From Agilicoccus flavus (lineage in GTDB: Bacteria > Actinomycetota > Actinomycetes > Actinomycetales > Dermatophilaceae), in NCBI RefSeq assembly GCF_014857905.1, contig NZ_JACYXE010000004.1, positions 62,001 to 126,000 on the forward strand: a DNA stretch of 64,000 nucleotides. The letters are read 5' to 3'. The notes under the pieces were generated by a model. It was not told where the DNA came from, searched no databases, and worked only from the letters and a program-made list of their open reading frames with translations. Positions 8,806-17,686 of this stretch are shown here, in pieces. The position numbers and the translations under genes are program-made. How positions within the stretch are numbered: position 1 is the stretch's first letter; every line of letters begins with the position of its first letter.

Positions 8806-10164
8806 ATGCCCCTGTCCTACGAGATCGCGACGACGACGCTGAGCAACGGGCTGCGCGTCGTCGTCAACCCCGACCGCCGGGTGCCGGTCGTCGCCGTCAA
8901 CCTGTGGGTGGGCGTCGGATCGCGGCACGAGGCGGCCGGGCACACCGGGTTCGCCCACCTCTTCGAGCACCTCATGTTCCAGGGCTCGGAGCACGTCGCG
9001 AGCGGCGAGCACTTTTCCGCGATCATGGGCGTCGGAGGGCGCCTGAACGCGACCACGTGGTTCGACCGGACGAACTACTTCGAGACCGTGCCACGCGGCG
9101 CCTACGAGCTCGCGCTGTGGATGGAGGCCGACCGCCACGGGCGCCTGCTGCCCGCCCTCACGCAGGCCAACCTCGACAACCAGCGCGATGTCGTCAAGGA
9201 GGAGAAGCGCCAGCGCTACGACAACGTGCCCTACGGCACGGCGCTGCACACCCTCTACGGTCTCGTCTTCCCGCTCGGGCACCCCTACCACCATCCGACG
9301 ATCGGGTCGATGGCCGATCTCGACGCCGCGAGCCTCGCCGACGTCCACGCGTTCTTCGCGACGCACTACCGCCCGTCGAACACGGTGCTCACCCTCGTGG
9401 GCGACCTCGGCGTGCAGGAGGGCTTCGCGGCCGCGGAACGCTACTTCGGCGACCTCCCCGACCGCAGCGTCCCGGAGGGGACCGTGCGCCCCGACGTCCC
9501 CTCCCTGCCTCCCCTGCAGGGCCCGGTGCGCGTCGACGTCGACGAGGTCGTCCCCGCCAAGCGCGTGTTCCTCGGCTTCCGGCTGCCGCCCGACAACACC
9601 CCCGAGTTCTTCGCCGCGGCCGCGGCGCTGGACGTCCTCGGTGGGCTCGAGACCTCGCGGCTGGAGCGGAGGCTGGTCCGCGACGGGGCCGTGGCCGACC
9701 ACGTGTCCGCGGCCGCGATGGGCCTCGTCGAGGGGACGTCGTTGGGATTCCTCGCGGTCGAGGTCGCCGACGGGCACACCGTCGACGAGGTCGTCGACGT
9801 CGTCGGGCAGGAGCTGTCCCGGCTCGGGCGCGAGGGCCCGAGCGCCCTCGAGATGGAGACCGTGTTCGCGCAGAACGAGCGGGCCTGGCTCAGCTCGCTG
9901 GCCTCCCTCGAGGAACGCGCCGACCACATCGGCCAGCAGGCCACGCTGTACGACGACCCGCGGGGCATCAACACGGTGCTCGACCGGCTGGCCGCGGTGA
10001 CCGCCGACGAGGTGACGCGGGTGGCCGCGCGGTGGCTCGACCCCTCCGCGGCCGCGAGCGTCGTCTACGACCACGACGAGCGCGGCCGGGATCACGCAGC
10101 CGACGTCGCAGCGGACGTCACCCCCGCCCCGGACGCGTCCACGACCGCGCAGGAGTCCCGATGA
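8806..10164 (+). CDS. M16 family zinc peptidase (catalytic partner)
   Basis: A 452-aa pitrilysin/processing-peptidase-like protease. The inverted zinc motif HXXEH is present as HLFEH (His51, Glu54, His55) in FAHLFEHLMFQGSEH. The third ligand fits Glu132 or Glu133 in NQRDVVKEEKRQRYDN. Both M16 halves follow (N-terminal catalytic, then the inactive-fold domain from about residue 180). No signal peptide is visible, so it is probably cytoplasmic. The stop overlaps the next ATG (ATGA at 10161). Bacterial M16B enzymes commonly work as a heterodimer of one catalytic and one motif-less subunit, which is what this pair looks like. Confidence 0.9.
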   Translation: MPLSYEIATTTLSNGLRVVVNPDRRVPVVAVNLWVGVGSRHEAAGHTGFAHLFEHLMFQGSEHVASGEHFSAIMGVGGRLNATTWFDRTNYFETVPRGAYELALWMEADRHGRLLPALTQANLDNQRDVVKEEKRQRYDNVPYGTALHTLYGLVFPLGHPYHHPTIGSMADLDAASLADVHAFFATHYRPSNTVLTLVGDLGVQEGFAAAERYFGDLPDRSVPEGTVRPDVPSLPPLQGPVRVDVDEVVPAKRVFLGFRLPPDNTPEFFAAAAALDVLGGLETSRLERRLVRDGAVADHVSAAAMGLVEGTSLGFLAVEVADGHTVDEVVDVVGQELSRLGREGPSALEMETVFAQNERAWLSSLASLEERADHIGQQATLYDDPRGINTVLDRLAAVTADEVTRVAARWLDPSAAASVVYDHDERGRDHAADVAADVTPAPDASTTAQESR

Positions 10165-11540
10165 GCACCGCACGCCCGTCCGTCGCGCCCGCCCCGGCGT
10201 GGTCCTTCCCGACGCCGGCCAGGTCGCGCCTGGCGACCGGGTTGGACGTGCTCGCCTACGAGCTGGCCGGTCAGCACGTCACCTCCATGCGCCTCGTCGT
10301 TCCCATGCCGTTGCGCGCCGAGCCCGCCGGTCGGGAGGGGGTCGGGACGATCCTCGCCCGCACCCTCGACGAGGGCACGGCGCGCCGCACGGCCGACGAG
10401 ATGGCCGTGGCGCTCGAACGGTCGGGCGTGGCCCTGCGGGCCGGCCTCACCGACCACGGGCTCGTCGTCGACGTCGACGTGCCCCGCCGACGGCTGCGCG
10501 TCGCGGCGGAGCTGCTGCTCGAGTGCCTGGCGGAACCCGCCTTCGGGCCGACCGAGGTCGCCCGGCACGTCCGGTTGCGCCGCTCGGAGATCGAGCAGGA
10601 GCACGCCGACCCCGCGTCGGCGGCGGCCATCGCGTTCCTCGCCGCGCACTACCCGCAGGGGGAACGGTTCTCGCGGCCCGCGGCCGGGCCGGACGCCGGG
10701 GTCGCGGCCATCACCCCCGACGACGTCCACGCCCACCACCGGCGGTTCGTCCGCCCCGACGGGGCGACGATCGCCATCGCGGGGGAGGGAGCCCGCGAGG
10801 AGGGCGTCGACGTCCTCGCCGACGTCCTCGGCCGATGGGCCGGCCCGCTCGGGGACGCGCCGTCGCCGGGGTCGCTGCTCTCCGGCGAGACCCCCGGCGG
10901 GACCCCGGTCCCGGAGAAGGGCCCGGACGCGGGAGGGATCGTGGTCGTGGACCGCCCCGGCAGCGTGCAGAGCGAGCTCTACCTCGGCTGCGCGGGCCCC
11001 GATCGCCACGTCGAGGGTGGCTGGGCGCCGTTCCCCGTGCTCGCGATGATCGTCGGCGGGGCGCCCCAGGCGCGCCTGGACGCCGTGCTGCGCGAGGAGA
11101 AGGGCTACACCTACGGGATGCGGTGCGGCTTCCGCCCGCGTCCGGGGGCGGGGCTCTTCGTCACCTCGGGGTCGGTGCGCGCCGACGCGACCGTCGACGC
11201 GGTCCGCCTCACCTACGAGATCCTCGAGCGGGCGGGCGAGGGCTTCACCGACGCCGAGACCGGCGACGCCGTCGCGTTCGTCTCGCAGACCGCGCCCGGC
11301 CGATACGCCACCGCCGACGCCGTCGCGGCCGAGGCCGCCGCCCGGTGCCTGGACGGGACGGGCCCGGAGGAGACCGACCGTGTGCTCGCGCGGACCCGGA
11401 CCCTCACGGCGGCGCGGTTGCGGGACGCGTTCCGCGAGCACGTGTCGGGGGAGTGGACCACCGTCGTCGTCGGCGACGCCGACGCGATCGTGCCGGGGCT
11501 GCAGGCCCTGGGGCGGGGGCCGGTACGCGTCAGCCGGTGA
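10161..11540 (+). CDS. M16 family peptidase-like subunit lacking the zinc motif
   Basis: A 459-aa partner of the upstream peptidase. The ATG at 10161 follows AGGAG and overlaps the preceding stop. The M16 fold is recognisable (GVGTILARTLDEGTARRTADE, then LRRSEIEQEHADPAS), but there is no HXXEH. The C-terminal half keeps the substrate-binding Arg/Tyr-type segment LREEKGYTYGMRCGF. By analogy with M16B heterodimers it supplies substrate-binding residues, not the metal site. Its last 11 bp overlap the end of the convergent hisN gene. Confidence 0.87.
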   Translation: MSTARPSVAPAPAWSFPTPARSRLATGLDVLAYELAGQHVTSMRLVVPMPLRAEPAGREGVGTILARTLDEGTARRTADEMAVALERSGVALRAGLTDHGLVVDVDVPRRRLRVAAELLLECLAEPAFGPTEVARHVRLRRSEIEQEHADPASAAAIAFLAAHYPQGERFSRPAAGPDAGVAAITPDDVHAHHRRFVRPDGATIAIAGEGAREEGVDVLADVLGRWAGPLGDAPSPGSLLSGETPGGTPVPEKGPDAGGIVVVDRPGSVQSELYLGCAGPDRHVEGGWAPFPVLAMIVGGAPQARLDAVLREEKGYTYGMRCGFRPRPGAGLFVTSGSVRADATVDAVRLTYEILERAGEGFTDAETGDAVAFVSQTAPGRYATADAVAAEAAARCLDGTGPEETDRVLARTRTLTAARLRDAFREHVSGEWTTVVVGDADAIVPGLQALGRGPVRVSR

Positions 11541-12396
11541 CGGCGCCCGGGGCCGTGCCGCCGGCTCCGCGCGACGCCGGTCCTCGCTCGGCGCCCAGGT
11601 CGGCCACCGCCTCCGGGATCGACAGGCGTCCCAGCACCTCGTCGTGCAGGTGCCCGTTGGTGACGACGGCGCTGCGCCCCCACGGACCGGGGCGCCCGGC
11701 GAGCGACGTGAACGTGCCGCCCGCCTCGGTGACGATGGGCACGAGCGCCGCCATGTCGTAGATCTCGAGGTCGGGCTCGAGCGCGATGTCGACGCAGCCC
11801 TCGGCGAGCAGCATGTAGGACCAGAAGTCGCCGTAGCCGCGCGTGCGCCAGCACGCGTCGGTCAGGGCGATGAACTCCTCCAGCCGCCCCACCTCGCGCC
11901 AGCCCGACAGGCTGGAGTAGGACAGCGAGGCGTCCTCGAGGCGGTGGACCTCGGACGTCGAGATGCGGGTCGCGCTCGACAGGCTGCGCCCCGTCCACGC
12001 CCCGGTGCCCCGCGCGGCCCACCAGCGACGCCCGAGGGCGGGCGCGGCGACGAGCCCGACGACGGGTTCGTCGTTGTCGTACAGGGCGATGAGCGTCGCC
12101 CAGACGGGCAGGCCGCGGACGAAGTTCTTCGTGCCGTCGATCGGGTCGACGATCCACTTGCGCGATCCGCCGCCGGTCTCGCCGCCCTCCTCGCCGAGGA
12201 CGGCGTCGCGCGACCGGACCCGCTTGAGCTGACCGCGGATCAGCTCCTCGGCGGCGATGTCCGCGTCCGAGACCGGCGTGAGGTCGGGCTTCGTGTCGAC
12301 CCGGAGGTCGGTCGCCTTGAAGCGCGCCATCGTCACCCGCTCGACGGTGTCGGCGAGCACGTGGGCGAGGCGGAGATCGTCGTTGTAGTCCGGCAC
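11530..12396 (-). CDS. hisN: Histidinol-phosphatase (inositol monophosphatase family)
   Basis: A 288-aa IMPase-fold phosphatase. It matches the actinobacterial HisN that dephosphorylates L-histidinol phosphate in histidine synthesis. Metal-binding motifs are all present: LGEEGGE, WIVDPIDGTKNF, and the C-terminal LEIYDMAALVPIVTEAGG. The closely related substrate specificities (inositol phosphate, PAP) cannot be fully excluded; the N-terminal DLRLAHVLADTVERVTMARFKATDL favours HisN. The GTG start at 12396 has no Shine-Dalgarno but is preceded by TAGCGT ending 7 nt upstream. The C-terminal 30 residues are an Ala/Gly-rich tail that overlaps the convergent M16 gene by 11 bp. Confidence 0.85.
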   Translation of the reverse strand: MPDYNDDLRLAHVLADTVERVTMARFKATDLRVDTKPDLTPVSDADIAAEELIRGQLKRVRSRDAVLGEEGGETGGGSRKWIVDPIDGTKNFVRGLPVWATLIALYDNDEPVVGLVAAPALGRRWWAARGTGAWTGRSLSSATRISTSEVHRLEDASLSYSSLSGWREVGRLEEFIALTDACWRTRGYGDFWSYMLLAEGCVDIALEPDLEIYDMAALVPIVTEAGGTFTSLAGRPGPWGRSAVVTNGHLHDEVLGRLSIPEAVADLGAERGPASRGAGGTAPGAVTG

Positions 12397-12409
12397 GCGC
12401 CCTACGCTA
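12397..12409 (-). promoter_or_regulatory. -10 element for leaderless hisN
   Basis: On the reverse strand, TAGCGT (12409-12404) is followed by 7 nt and then the GTG of hisN. No ribosome-binding site is present. Confidence 0.45.
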
Positions 12410-12471
12410 TCGTCCGCGCCACGCCCGCAGCGGGACGCCGGGCCGCAACCACCCGGTCGCGGCCGGGCGGG

Positions 12472-13422
12472 TCAGCCGGCAGCCTTGCCGGTGCCCTTGC
12501 CGTGCTTGCCCGCCTTCGCGCTCTTGCGCGACGACCCGGTGCTCCGGCGCGTGCTCGCCGACTTCTTCGTGCCGGGCCCCTCCGGCTCACCCGGGCGGCC
12601 GACGGTGCCGCCCGCCGCGACGCGACGACTCACCTCACCCGCGTGGTCGGGAACGGTGAGCTGCAGCGAGCGATCGGTGCGCCGGTACCCCGTCGACGCG
12701 GGGCGCGGCGGGAGGACGATCGCCGGCTGCTCGACGCGCTCGTAGGGCACGGAGTCGAGCAGGTGCGCGATGGCGTTGATCCGCGCGGAACGCTTGTCGT
12801 CGCTCTCGACGACGTGCCAGCGCGCCTCGGGGATGTCGGTGTGGACGAACATCTCGTCCTTGGCGCGGCTGTAGTCCTCCCACCGGGTGAGGGACTCGAG
12901 GTCGGTGGGCGAGAGCTTCCACCGGCGCATGGGGTCGGTCATCCGGGAGCGGAAGCGCTTCTCCTGCTCGGCGTCGCTGACCGAGAACCAGTACTTGCGC
13001 AGCATGATGCCGTCCTCGATGAGCATGCGCTCGAAGATCGGGCACTGGCGCAGGAAGCGACGGTGCTCGGAGGTGGAGCAGTACCCCATGACCCGTTCGA
13101 CGCCCGCCCGGTTGTACCAGGACCGGTCGAACAGGCGGATCTCGCCCGCGGCGGGCAGGTGTTCGACGTACCGCTGGAAGTACCACTGGGTGCGCTGGCG
13201 CTCGGTCGGCGCCGGCAGGGCGACGATCTGCGCGACGCGCGGATTGAGGTACTCCGTGATGCGCTTGATCGCGCCGCCCTTGCCGGCGGCGTCACGCCCC
13301 TCGAAGGCGATCACGAGGCGGGCCCCGCTCGCCTTGACCCACTCCTGCATCTCGACGAGCTCGGCCTGCAGCCGCAGCAGCTCGGCCTCGTACGTCGCCT
13401 TGTCCATCCGCTTCGCGCCCAT
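12472..13422 (-). CDS. ppk2: Polyphosphate kinase 2 family protein
   Basis: A 316-aa PPK2 that transfers phosphate between polyphosphate and nucleoside (di)phosphates. Walker A is in FEGRDAAGKGGAIKRI (about residues 45-60). The conserved NPR is in YLNPR, the lid/Walker B region reads FDRSWYNRAGVERVMGYC, and the downstream KYWFSVSDAEQEKRF block is present. Length and motifs fit the one-domain class. The last 35 residues are a Lys/Arg/Ser-rich tail (TKKSASTRRSTGSSRK) absent from typical enzymes. That tail is perhaps for binding polyphosphate or nucleic acid (inference). The start ATG at 13422 is followed by a basic segment. There is no strong RBS. Confidence 0.9.
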   Translation of the reverse strand: MGAKRMDKATYEAELLRLQAELVEMQEWVKASGARLVIAFEGRDAAGKGGAIKRITEYLNPRVAQIVALPAPTERQRTQWYFQRYVEHLPAAGEIRLFDRSWYNRAGVERVMGYCSTSEHRRFLRQCPIFERMLIEDGIMLRKYWFSVSDAEQEKRFRSRMTDPMRRWKLSPTDLESLTRWEDYSRAKDEMFVHTDIPEARWHVVESDDKRSARINAIAHLLDSVPYERVEQPAIVLPPRPASTGYRRTDRSLQLTVPDHAGEVSRRVAAGGTVGRPGEPEGPGTKKSASTRRSTGSSRKSAKAGKHGKGTGKAAG

Positions 13423-13535
13423 CGCCCCAGTCTGGCATCGCGGAGGCCGGCGCGGTCCGCGGCGGACCGGACCAAGGTCCCGGCGTCGCCGCGCGGGGGC
13501 GTCGTCGCTGCCGGGTCCGTGGTCGCCGACGGGTG

Positions 13536-14591
13536 TCAGTCGCCGCCGCGCTCGCCGGCCCGGGCCCGCAGCAACCGGCGCAGCGAGTCGAGCCGGGCCT
13601 CCCCGCCGGGCCCCGCCCGGCCCGAACCGACCCACGCGTCCAGAGCGCAGTCCACCTCGTCGTGGGAGCAGCCGCGCGGGCACTCCTCGGTTCCCGGCTC
13701 GAGGTCGGGGAAGAACGTGACGATCTGCGCGGGCGCCACGTGCGCGAGGCCGAAGCTGCGCACCCCGGGGGTGTCGACGATCCACCCGTCGTCGTCGGGC
13801 AGGGCGAGTGCGACGGCGGAGGTCGACGTGTGCCGCCCCCGCCCGGTGACGTCGTTGACGTCGCCGGTGGCGCGGTGGGCCCCGGGGACCAGGGCGTTGA
13901 CCAGCGTCGACTTGCCCACGCCGGAGTGCCCGACGAACACGCTGACCCGGCCCGAGAGCCGCGCCCGCAACTCCTCGATCCCGCGCGCGGCGTCGGGGGC
14001 GTCGTCGGCAGCGTCGTCGGCGGTGGGCGTGTTCGGCAACGACGTGACGAGCACTCCGGCGCCGAGGGCGGAGTAGCCCTCGACGAGGCCGGTGGGGTCG
14101 ACGTCGAGGTCGGCCTTGGTCAGGACGATGAGCGGCACGAGCCCGGCGTCGTACGCGGCGACGAGACAGCGGTCGAGCATCCGCGGGCGCGGCGGCGGGT
14201 CGGCCAGCGCGGTGACGATGACGAGCTGGTCGGCGTTCGCGACGATGACCCGCTCGACGGGATCGGTGTCGTCGGCCGTGCGCCGCAGCACCGATCGGCG
14301 CTCGTGGACCCGGACGATCCGGGCCAGGGCGTCGGGGCCCCCGGCGACGTCGCCGACGAGACCGACCTCGTCGCCGACGACGACGCCCTTGCGCCCGAGC
14401 TCGCGCGCCTTCATCGCCGTGACCACCCGACCGTCGTGCAGGACGGTGTACCGGCCGCGGTCGACCGCGACCACGCGGCCGTCGACGGCGTCGTCGTGCC
14501 GGGGACGGTCCTTCGTGCGTGGCCGGGATCCCTTGCGATTGGGGCGGATCCGGACGTCGCTCTCGTCGTACGTCCGCCGCCGGGGGCTCAC
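13536..14591 (-). CDS. rsgA: Ribosome small subunit-dependent GTPase RsgA
   Basis: A 351-aa circularly permuted GTPase that helps mature the 30S subunit. It has a basic N-terminal leader, an OB-fold (about residues 40-105), then G motifs in permuted order: LTKADLD (G4), [14 protein letters not shown] (G1) and [11 protein letters not shown] (G3). A C-terminal zinc knuckle follows, [14 protein letters not shown]. An Ala/Asp insertion ([17 protein letters not shown]) sits between G4 and G1. The GTG start at 14591 overlaps the aroA stop (GTGA), so it is coupled to aroA, a pairing conserved in actinobacteria. Confidence 0.93.
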   Translation of the reverse strand: MSPRRRTYDESDVRIRPNRKGSRPRTKDRPRHDDAVDGRVVAVDRGRYTVLHDGRVVTAMKARELGRKGVVVGDEVGLVGDVAGGPDALARIVRVHERRSVLRRTADDTDPVERVIVANADQLVIVTALADPPPRPRMLDRCLVAAYDAGLVPLIVLTKADLDVDPTGLVEGYSALGAGVLVTSLPNTPTADDAADDAPDAARGIEELRARLSGRVSVFVGHSGVGKSTLVNALVPGAHRATGDVNDVTGRGRHTSTSAVALALPDDDGWIVDTPGVRSFGLAHVAPAQIVTFFPDLEPGTEECPRGCSHDEVDCALDAWVGSGRAGPGGEARLDSLRRLLRARAGERGGD

Positions 14592-15970
14592 GCCGAGACG
14601 TCCTTGCGCGCCGGGGCGGCGGTCGATCCCGAGGGCCCGGCCGTCGCGGTCATGTCGGACCACAACGTCGTGAAATCGGGCAGGGTCTTGCCGGTCGTCG
14701 CGACGTCCTCGATCTCCACGCCCGGCACCGCGAGCCCGAGGACCGCCGCGGCCATGGCCATGCGGTGGTCGGCGTAGGTGCGCAACCGGGCGGGGGACAG
14801 CGGGGCGGGCGTGATGCGCAGGCCGTCCGGCGTCACCTGCACCCCGCCGCCCAGTCGACCGATCTCGGCGGCGAGGGCCGCGAGCCGATCGGTCTCGTGG
14901 CCGCGCAGGTGGGCCACGCCCCGCAGGGTCGAGGGCCCCTCGGCGAGCGCACACAGGGCGGCGACGACGGGCGTGAGCTCGCCGGCGTCGTGCAGGTCGA
15001 GGTCGACCCCGTGGATCGTGTCGCTGCCGGTGACCGTGAGCCCCTCACGGGTGAGGTGCACGTCGGCGCCCATCGCGTCGAGGATGTCGCGCATGTGGTC
15101 GCCGGCCTGGGTCGTGTACTGCGGCCAGTCGGGGACGTGGACGCGCCCGCGCGTGACGAGCGCGGCGGCGAGGAACGGCGCCGCGTTGGACAGGTCGGGC
15201 TCGACCTGCACGTCGAGCGCGTGGATGGGTGACGGCTCGACGCGCCAGTGGTTCGGCTCGCCGTCGTCGACGTCGACGCCGGCGTCCCGCAGGACCTCGA
15301 CGGTCATCGTGATGTGCGGCTCGCTCGGCAGCGGCCCGCCGGAGTGGACGAGCGTGAGGCCGTCGGTGAACCGGGCGGCTACGAGCAGCAGGGCCGAGAC
15401 GAACTGCGAGCTCGCCGACGCATCGACGTCGACCCGCCCGCCACGGACCGCCCCGGTCCCCCGCACGGTGAACGGCAGCGCGCCCCGGCCGTCGTCGTCG
15501 ACGGTGACCCCCAGCGCCCGCAGCGCGTCCATGCCCGCGGACATGGGGCGGGCGCGGGCATGGGGGTCGCCGTCGAAGTGGACGTCGCCGTCGGCGAGCG
15601 TGGCCACCGCGGGCAGGAAGCGCATGACGGTGCCCGCCAGGCCGCAGTCGATGCGTCCGCCGCCGCGCAGAGGTCCGGGCTCGACGATCCAGTCGTCGTG
15701 CCCCTCGTCGCCGGGGTGGTCGGTCACCTCGACCCCCAGCTCGCGCAGGGCGGCCGCCATGAGGAGCGTGTCGCGGGAGCGCAGGGGCCGCCGGATCCGC
15801 GACGTCTCGGCGGCGAGCGCCGCGAGGACGAGGTAGCGGTTGGTGAGCGACTTGCTGCCCGGGAGGGCGACGACGGCGTCGATCGGGGCCCCGGGCGCCG
15901 GGGCCGGCCACGCCGGCCCGGGCGATCCGGCGCGCTCGTCGGAGGGGTGCGGGGGATGCGGGAGCGTCAT
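14588..15970 (-). CDS. aroA: 3-phosphoshikimate 1-carboxyvinyltransferase (EPSP synthase)
   Basis: A 460-aa enzyme that joins PEP to shikimate-3-phosphate in aromatic amino-acid synthesis. Motifs are [17 protein letters not shown] near residue 37, [14 protein letters not shown] near 105, [10 protein letters not shown], and [12 protein letters not shown] near 375. The glycine equivalent to E. coli Gly96 is kept, but the position equivalent to Pro101 is Phe. TGAGGAC lies upstream of the ATG. It is the middle gene of a doxX-aroA-rsgA operon, starting 15 nt after doxX and overlapping rsgA. Confidence 0.95.
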   Translation of the reverse strand: MTLPHPPHPSDERAGSPGPAWPAPAPGAPIDAVVALPGSKSLTNRYLVLAALAAETSRIRRPLRSRDTLLMAAALRELGVEVTDHPGDEGHDDWIVEPGPLRGGGRIDCGLAGTVMRFLPAVATLADGDVHFDGDPHARARPMSAGMDALRALGVTVDDDGRGALPFTVRGTGAVRGGRVDVDASASSQFVSALLLVAARFTDGLTLVHSGGPLPSEPHITMTVEVLRDAGVDVDDGEPNHWRVEPSPIHALDVQVEPDLSNAAPFLAAALVTRGRVHVPDWPQYTTQAGDHMRDILDAMGADVHLTREGLTVTGSDTIHGVDLDLHDAGELTPVVAALCALAEGPSTLRGVAHLRGHETDRLAALAAEIGRLGGGVQVTPDGLRITPAPLSPARLRTYADHRMAMAAAVLGLAVPGVEIEDVATTGKTLPDFTTLWSDMTATAGPSGSTAAPARKDVSA

Positions 15971-15985
15971 CGGTGGTGCGGGTCC

Positions 15986-16471
15986 TCAGTTGTGCAGGGC
16001 GAGCTTGGCCTGGGCCGCGGCGAGCCTGGCCTCGCGGCGGGAGGCGGCGACCGCGTGGCGGGCGCGCCAGGTCAGGCCGGGCTTGCCGTCGGTGTCGACC
16101 GCGGCGAGCAACACGCCGCCGAGCAGGCCGAGGTTCTTGAAGAACTGGATCCGCTGCGTGCCGCGCTCGTCGTCGGACTTCCAGAACGGGTGCCCGGCGA
16201 CGGTCGTGGGCACCAGCGACGCGGCGAGCAGGCCGCCGGCGACGCGGGGCAGTCGACCCGTGGCGAGCATGAACCCGGCGAGGGCCATTGTGGCGCCGTT
16301 GGCGCGGACCATGAGCTCGGGGTCGTCGGGCAGGCCGGTGTACTCGGCGAGCTTGCCCACGACCGGCCGGGCGAGGTCGGTGCGACCGCCCGGGTGCCGA
16401 AGGGCGTCCACGCCGCCCGTGACGAAGATCGCGGCGAGCATCGGGCGGGCGAGGCGACGGACGAGCGACAT
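15986..16471 (-). CDS. DoxX family membrane protein
   Basis: A 161-aa protein with about four TM segments (MLAAIFVTGGVDAL, ATMALAGFMLAT, AGGLLAASLVPTTVAG, LGLLGGVLLAAV). This is the usual DoxX layout, including the FFKNLGLLGGVLL block near the C-terminus and HPFWK in the third loop. The ATG at 16471 has AGGAG 7 nt upstream. DoxX proteins are linked to quinone or thiol redox chemistry at the membrane, but the reaction here is unknown. It is the first gene of the aroA operon. Confidence 0.88.
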   Translation of the reverse strand: MSLVRRLARPMLAAIFVTGGVDALRHPGGRTDLARPVVGKLAEYTGLPDDPELMVRANGATMALAGFMLATGRLPRVAGGLLAASLVPTTVAGHPFWKSDDERGTQRIQFFKNLGLLGGVLLAAVDTDGKPGLTWRARHAVAASRREARLAAAQAKLALHN

Positions 16472-16698
16472 GGAGGCTCCTGTGCGGGGTCGGCGCGGGA
16501 CCGGTGCGGTCGGACGCGAGAGCGGTGCGGTCGGGCCGGGCGCGGTCGCGCACGGCCGGGATTCCACCGTAGTGCGTCGCCCCCGCGCCCGCTCCCCTCA
16601 CCCGCCCGTACGCGCCGCCGCGCCGGCGGGGGAGCGTCGGCCGGCCGCGTCGGTCGCCGGCGGGCCCCGATCACCGTCGCGGGCGTGAGGAGTCTCCC

Positions 16699-16711
16699 TA
16701 TGCTGGGCCCC
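16699..16711 (+). promoter_or_regulatory. -10 element for the leaderless SRAP gene
   Basis: TATGCT (16699-16704), 7 nt, then the ATG at 16712. No Shine-Dalgarno sequence is present, so the mRNA is probably leaderless. Confidence 0.55.
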
Positions 16712-17587
16712 ATGTGCGGCAGGTACGCGGCGAGCAGGACCACCGACGAGCTCGTCGAACAGCTCGAGATCGAGGCCGACCACACGGCCCCGCCCACCTC
16801 CGGTGCCGGCGGCGCCGAGGGTGCCCCGCCCCGGTGGGTGCCGCAGTACAACGTCACGCCGTCGCAGGAGGTCCCGGTCGCCCTGACACGCGTGCCGCGG
16901 GGGCGGGCCGACGGGGGCGAAGGTGAGGGCGGCGCTGCGGACCCCGCGACCGACGGCACCGCGCCGGTCCGTCAGCTGCGCCTGCTGCGGTGGGGGCTCG
17001 TCCCGTCGTGGGCGAAGGACCCCAAGGTGGGGATGCGGATGACGAACGCGCGCGCCGAGACCCTGCTCACGAAGCCCGCGTTCCGCCGGGCCGCGCGGTC
17101 CCGCCGATGCCTCGTGCCCGCCGACGGGTGGTACGAGTGGCAGACGAGCCCGGTCGCGACCGACGCGAAGGGCAAGCCGCGCAAGCAACCGTTCTACATG
17201 CGGCGCGGCGACGGTGCGGGCCTGGCGTTCGCCGGTCTCTACGAGTTCTTCAAGGACCCGGGCGCCGCCGAGGGCGACGATCCGTGGCTCGTCACCTTCG
17301 CGATCGTCACGGGGCCGGCGGAGCCCGGACTCGACCGCATCCACGACCGGCAGCCCGTGGTCCTCGACCCCGATCGGTGGGCGGCGTGGCTGGACCCGGC
17401 GGAGCAGGACCCCGACGTCGTCGCCGGGCTCCTCCGCCCCGACCGGCCGGGGCGCTTCGAGGCCCACCCCGTCGGACGGGCCGTGGGCAACAGCCGCAGC
17501 GAGGGCCCGCACCTCGTCGAGCCGGTGGGGATGCAGGAGCTGGAGGGCGTCGTCGACCCCGCCACCGGCGAGATCCTCGGCGCCTGA
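16712..17587 (+). CDS. SRAP domain protein (HMCES/YedK type)
   Basis: A 291-aa SOS-response-associated peptidase-fold protein. HMCES/YedK covalently traps abasic sites in single-stranded DNA through Cys2. The start is fixed by that chemistry: ATG at 16712 gives MCGRY, so Cys is exposed after Met removal. Other motifs are PQYNVTPSQ, RWGLVPSWAKD, MTNARAET, CLVPADGWYEW (catalytic Glu region) and RIHDRQPVVL (catalytic His). An acidic Gly-rich loop (about residues 68-85) is inserted before the core, making it longer than the roughly 220-aa E. coli protein. Confidence 0.92.
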   Translation: MCGRYAASRTTDELVEQLEIEADHTAPPTSGAGGAEGAPPRWVPQYNVTPSQEVPVALTRVPRGRADGGEGEGGAADPATDGTAPVRQLRLLRWGLVPSWAKDPKVGMRMTNARAETLLTKPAFRRAARSRRCLVPADGWYEWQTSPVATDAKGKPRKQPFYMRRGDGAGLAFAGLYEFFKDPGAAEGDDPWLVTFAIVTGPAEPGLDRIHDRQPVVLDPDRWAAWLDPAEQDPDVVAGLLRPDRPGRFEAHPVGRAVGNSRSEGPHLVEPVGMQELEGVVDPATGEILGA

Positions 17588-17621
17588 GCGCGGCCGCGCC
17601 TGGTCCGCCGCGGGGGCCGCC

Positions 17622-17649
17622 GGGAATGGCGGGCGCCGGCGGTGGGTTG
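17622..17649 (+). promoter_or_regulatory. SigR-type autoregulatory promoter
   Basis: GGGAAT (17622-17627), exactly 18 nt, then GTT (17646-17648). This equals the SigR/SigH consensus GGGAAT-N18-GTT. Transcription should start near 17655. That places the upstream in-frame GTG at 17687, with AGGAAGGTGAG before it, in the stress-induced transcript. Confidence 0.8.
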
Positions 17650-17686
17650 TGCTGGCTGTCCAGCATCCGCGCAGGAAGGTGAGTCC

